22,257 nt of DNA from a virus: IMG/VR virus record IMGVR_UViG_3300008450_000514, positions 1 to 22,257 of that record; one strand, given 5' to 3'. The position numbers were made by a program, and so were the translations under genes. Shown piece by piece: positions 21,632-22,257 of the stretch. Under the pieces are notes generated by a model. That model did not search any database. It was not told the origin of the DNA and saw only the letters and a program-made list of their open reading frames with translations. The number at the start of each line of letters is the position of its first letter. The first letter of the stretch is position 1.

Positions 21632-21713
21632 ACCCAATGCTCTTCAGCTTCTGTTTCGCCAAACTAGTGTCAGACCTTACAGCCTTCTCAGGCTTCTTAT
21701 CATATCTAGCCAT
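21585..21713 (-). CDS. 42-aa basic protein at the head of the small-gene cluster
   Basis: A strong SD (GGAG, 6-7 nt spacing) precedes ATG at 21713. The encoded protein is MARYDKKPEKAVRSDTSLAK followed by QKLKSIGYGKDTSVAEEGGE and ES. It is the first gene after the gap and terminator-like hairpin that follow terminase small. It overlaps the next gene by 47 bp in another frame. No family is recognised. The SD and position support it, while its length and the overlap limit confidence. Confidence 0.55.
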   Translation of the reverse strand: MARYDKKPEKAVRSDTSLAKQKLKSIGYGKDTSVAEEGGEES

Positions 21714-21747
21714 AAATCACTCCAAGTTGATAGCGAACCTTTTTGGG

Positions 21748-21778
21748 AAAAAATACGAGTGGTGGATCACTTACCACT
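21748..21778 (-). terminator. terminator-like hairpin between terminase small and the small-gene cluster
   Basis: On the minus strand AGTGGT-AAGTGATCC-ACCACT forms a 6-bp stem with a 9-nt loop, followed by CGTATTTTTT. The U-run of six is good, the stem short. It lies in the 131-bp gap 21714-21844, which has no gene. The gap also carries a G-rich stretch (GGGGGTAGGGGGG) and a T6 run near the terminase stop. Confidence 0.5.
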
Positions 21779-21844
21779 GGAACACTACACATTTTCCCCC
21801 CTACCCCCGTCAATCAGGCTGACAGGGAAAAAAGCACAGGAGAA

Positions 21845-22225
21845 CTAGCCAAGGTCTATCTGCACTCGGATATCACCTGCTACCTGCACCTGTGCCCTAT
21901 CTATCGGCTTGAACCCAGCACGATCTAGCAAATCCTTAGCCGCTTCTAGCTGAACATACTCGCTCTTCGCGCTCTTAGCTAACCCAGCGACCTTACCTAC
22001 TGCCATCGCTGCGTGCATACTGAACACCTCTGCTGTCTGCTGCATCAGATACTGCTGCACATGGGGTGTCTTCATCGCCTTCCATGCAGTCACTCTTCCG
22101 CTGTTCCCTTCGGAGTATCCTGCTTCTTCTGCGGCTTTTGTCAGGTTACCGCCGTTTGCAACATACGCTTCAACCAGCGCCTTCTGTCTTGTGGTTAGCT
22201 TACGCTGTTCTAGCGCTCTAGACAT
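21845..22225 (-). CDS. terminase small subunit
   Basis: A 126-residue DNA-recognition subunit of the packaging machine. The N-terminal domain (about 10-62) is a helix-turn-helix of the terminase type: LTTRQKALVEAYVANGGNLT, then KAAEEAGYSEGNSGRVTAWK, then MKTPHVQQYLMQQ ('f...y...g.n.t.AA..AGYs...a...a...l..p.v..yl'). The C-terminal part has VQLEAAKDLLDRAGFKPIDR, a frequent ending that may form the oligomer or large-subunit contact. The ATG (22225) has no classical SD. A pair of G7 runs (22235-22252) lies about 10 nt upstream. The large subunit gene is separated from it by nine small genes, which is unusual. Confidence 0.9.
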   Translation of the reverse strand: MSRALEQRKLTTRQKALVEAYVANGGNLTKAAEEAGYSEGNSGRVTAWKAMKTPHVQQYLMQQTAEVFSMHAAMAVGKVAGLAKSAKSEYVQLEAAKDLLDRAGFKPIDRAQVQVAGDIRVQIDLG

Positions 22226-22257
22226 ATCTCATGGCCCCCCCTGATCCCCCCCATAAT
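22218..22257 (-). CDS. possible C-terminal end of an upstream gene (partial)
   Basis: A minus-strand frame is open from the right edge to a TAG at 22220-22218, encoding LWGGSGGAMRYV, and overlaps the terminase small start by 8 bases. Such overlaps are normal in this genome, but the fragment is too short to judge, and it runs through the G-tracts. Confidence 0.2.
   Translation of the reverse strand, partial: LWGGSGGAMRYV
22235..22252 (-). promoter_or_regulatory. G7-N4-G7 tract (G-quadruplex-compatible) before terminase small
   Basis: The minus strand reads GGGGGGGATCAGGGGGGG, two runs of seven G separated by ATCA, ending 9 nt before the terminase small ATG. Each G7 can supply two GGG runs, so the tract fits the G3+N1-7 quadruplex rule. 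It may act as SD-like purine, as a translation block, or as part of a packaging recognition site. These are inferences. Confidence 0.45.

Noticed and set aside
21828-21844. CTGTGCTTTTTT after terminase small as another copy of the late element
   Set aside because: It shares only CTGTGCTTTT with the region downstream of copy B and lacks the TTTGTGCRTTGATGCA core. A 10-base match is close to chance over both strands.
1-22257. CRISPR array, tRNA, rRNA, insertion sequence, integrase or defence genes
   Set aside because: No regularly spaced DNA repeats, cloverleaf-type sequences, transposase or integrase motifs, or terminal inverted repeats were found. Repeats seen are protein-level repeats in tail genes.

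Overview
This window is a late (virion assembly) region of a short-tailed, T7-like DNA phage or prophage. Every gene I can support lies on the minus strand, so transcription runs from the right edge (22257) to the left edge (1). Genes are packed almost end to end, mostly with stop/start overlaps (TAATG, ATGA, GTGA, ATGGCTAA). Several families (the ERMRID-type fibre repeats, the RITE/RVTE octapeptide protein, the MCMGGG protein, the small basic proteins near the terminase) are ones I associate from memory with podoviruses of aquatic bacteria. The host cannot be read from this window. No RNA polymerase, replication, integrase, tRNA or host gene is visible.

Layout in transcription order. (1) Packaging: terminase small subunit (21845-22225), then a 131-bp gap with a terminator-like hairpin, then nine tiny overlapping genes (21713 down to 19969), most of them Lys/Gly-rich and one an HNH nuclease, then terminase large subunit (18449-19972). 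(2) Head: a small coiled-coil protein, portal, Bbp19-like protein, scaffold, a T7 gp13-like protein, major capsid and a small capsid-associated protein (18367 down to 13923). (3) Tail tube and ejection: gp11-like and gp12-like tubular proteins, then gp14-like, gp15-like (1195 aa) and gp16-like (1151 aa) internal virion proteins (13886 down to 3629). (4) Adhesion: a short gp17 N-terminal-like adaptor, three further tail/fibre proteins and a tail fibre assembly chaperone-like protein (3570 down to 292). (5) Probably lysis: a one-TM coiled-coil protein and the start of another gene running off the left edge.

The protein set matches T7 in kind, but the terminase genes precede the portal instead of following the tail fibre, and the gp13-like gene sits between scaffold and capsid. 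The tail fibre is split over several genes.

The most interesting non-coding signal is a 16-base element, TTTGTGC(A/G)TTGATGCA on the minus strand. It occurs with 15/16 identity in the two largest intergenic gaps of the structural region (3611-3626 and 18411-18426), each about 40 nt before the next start codon. A shorter relative sits upstream of the capsid gene (15150-15160). It is a good candidate for the phage's late promoter or operator. Three small RNA-structure elements also cluster around the capsid gene: an 8-bp stem before it, a Shine-Dalgarno (SD) sequence in a hairpin loop after it, and a C(UUCG)G hairpin before gp11.
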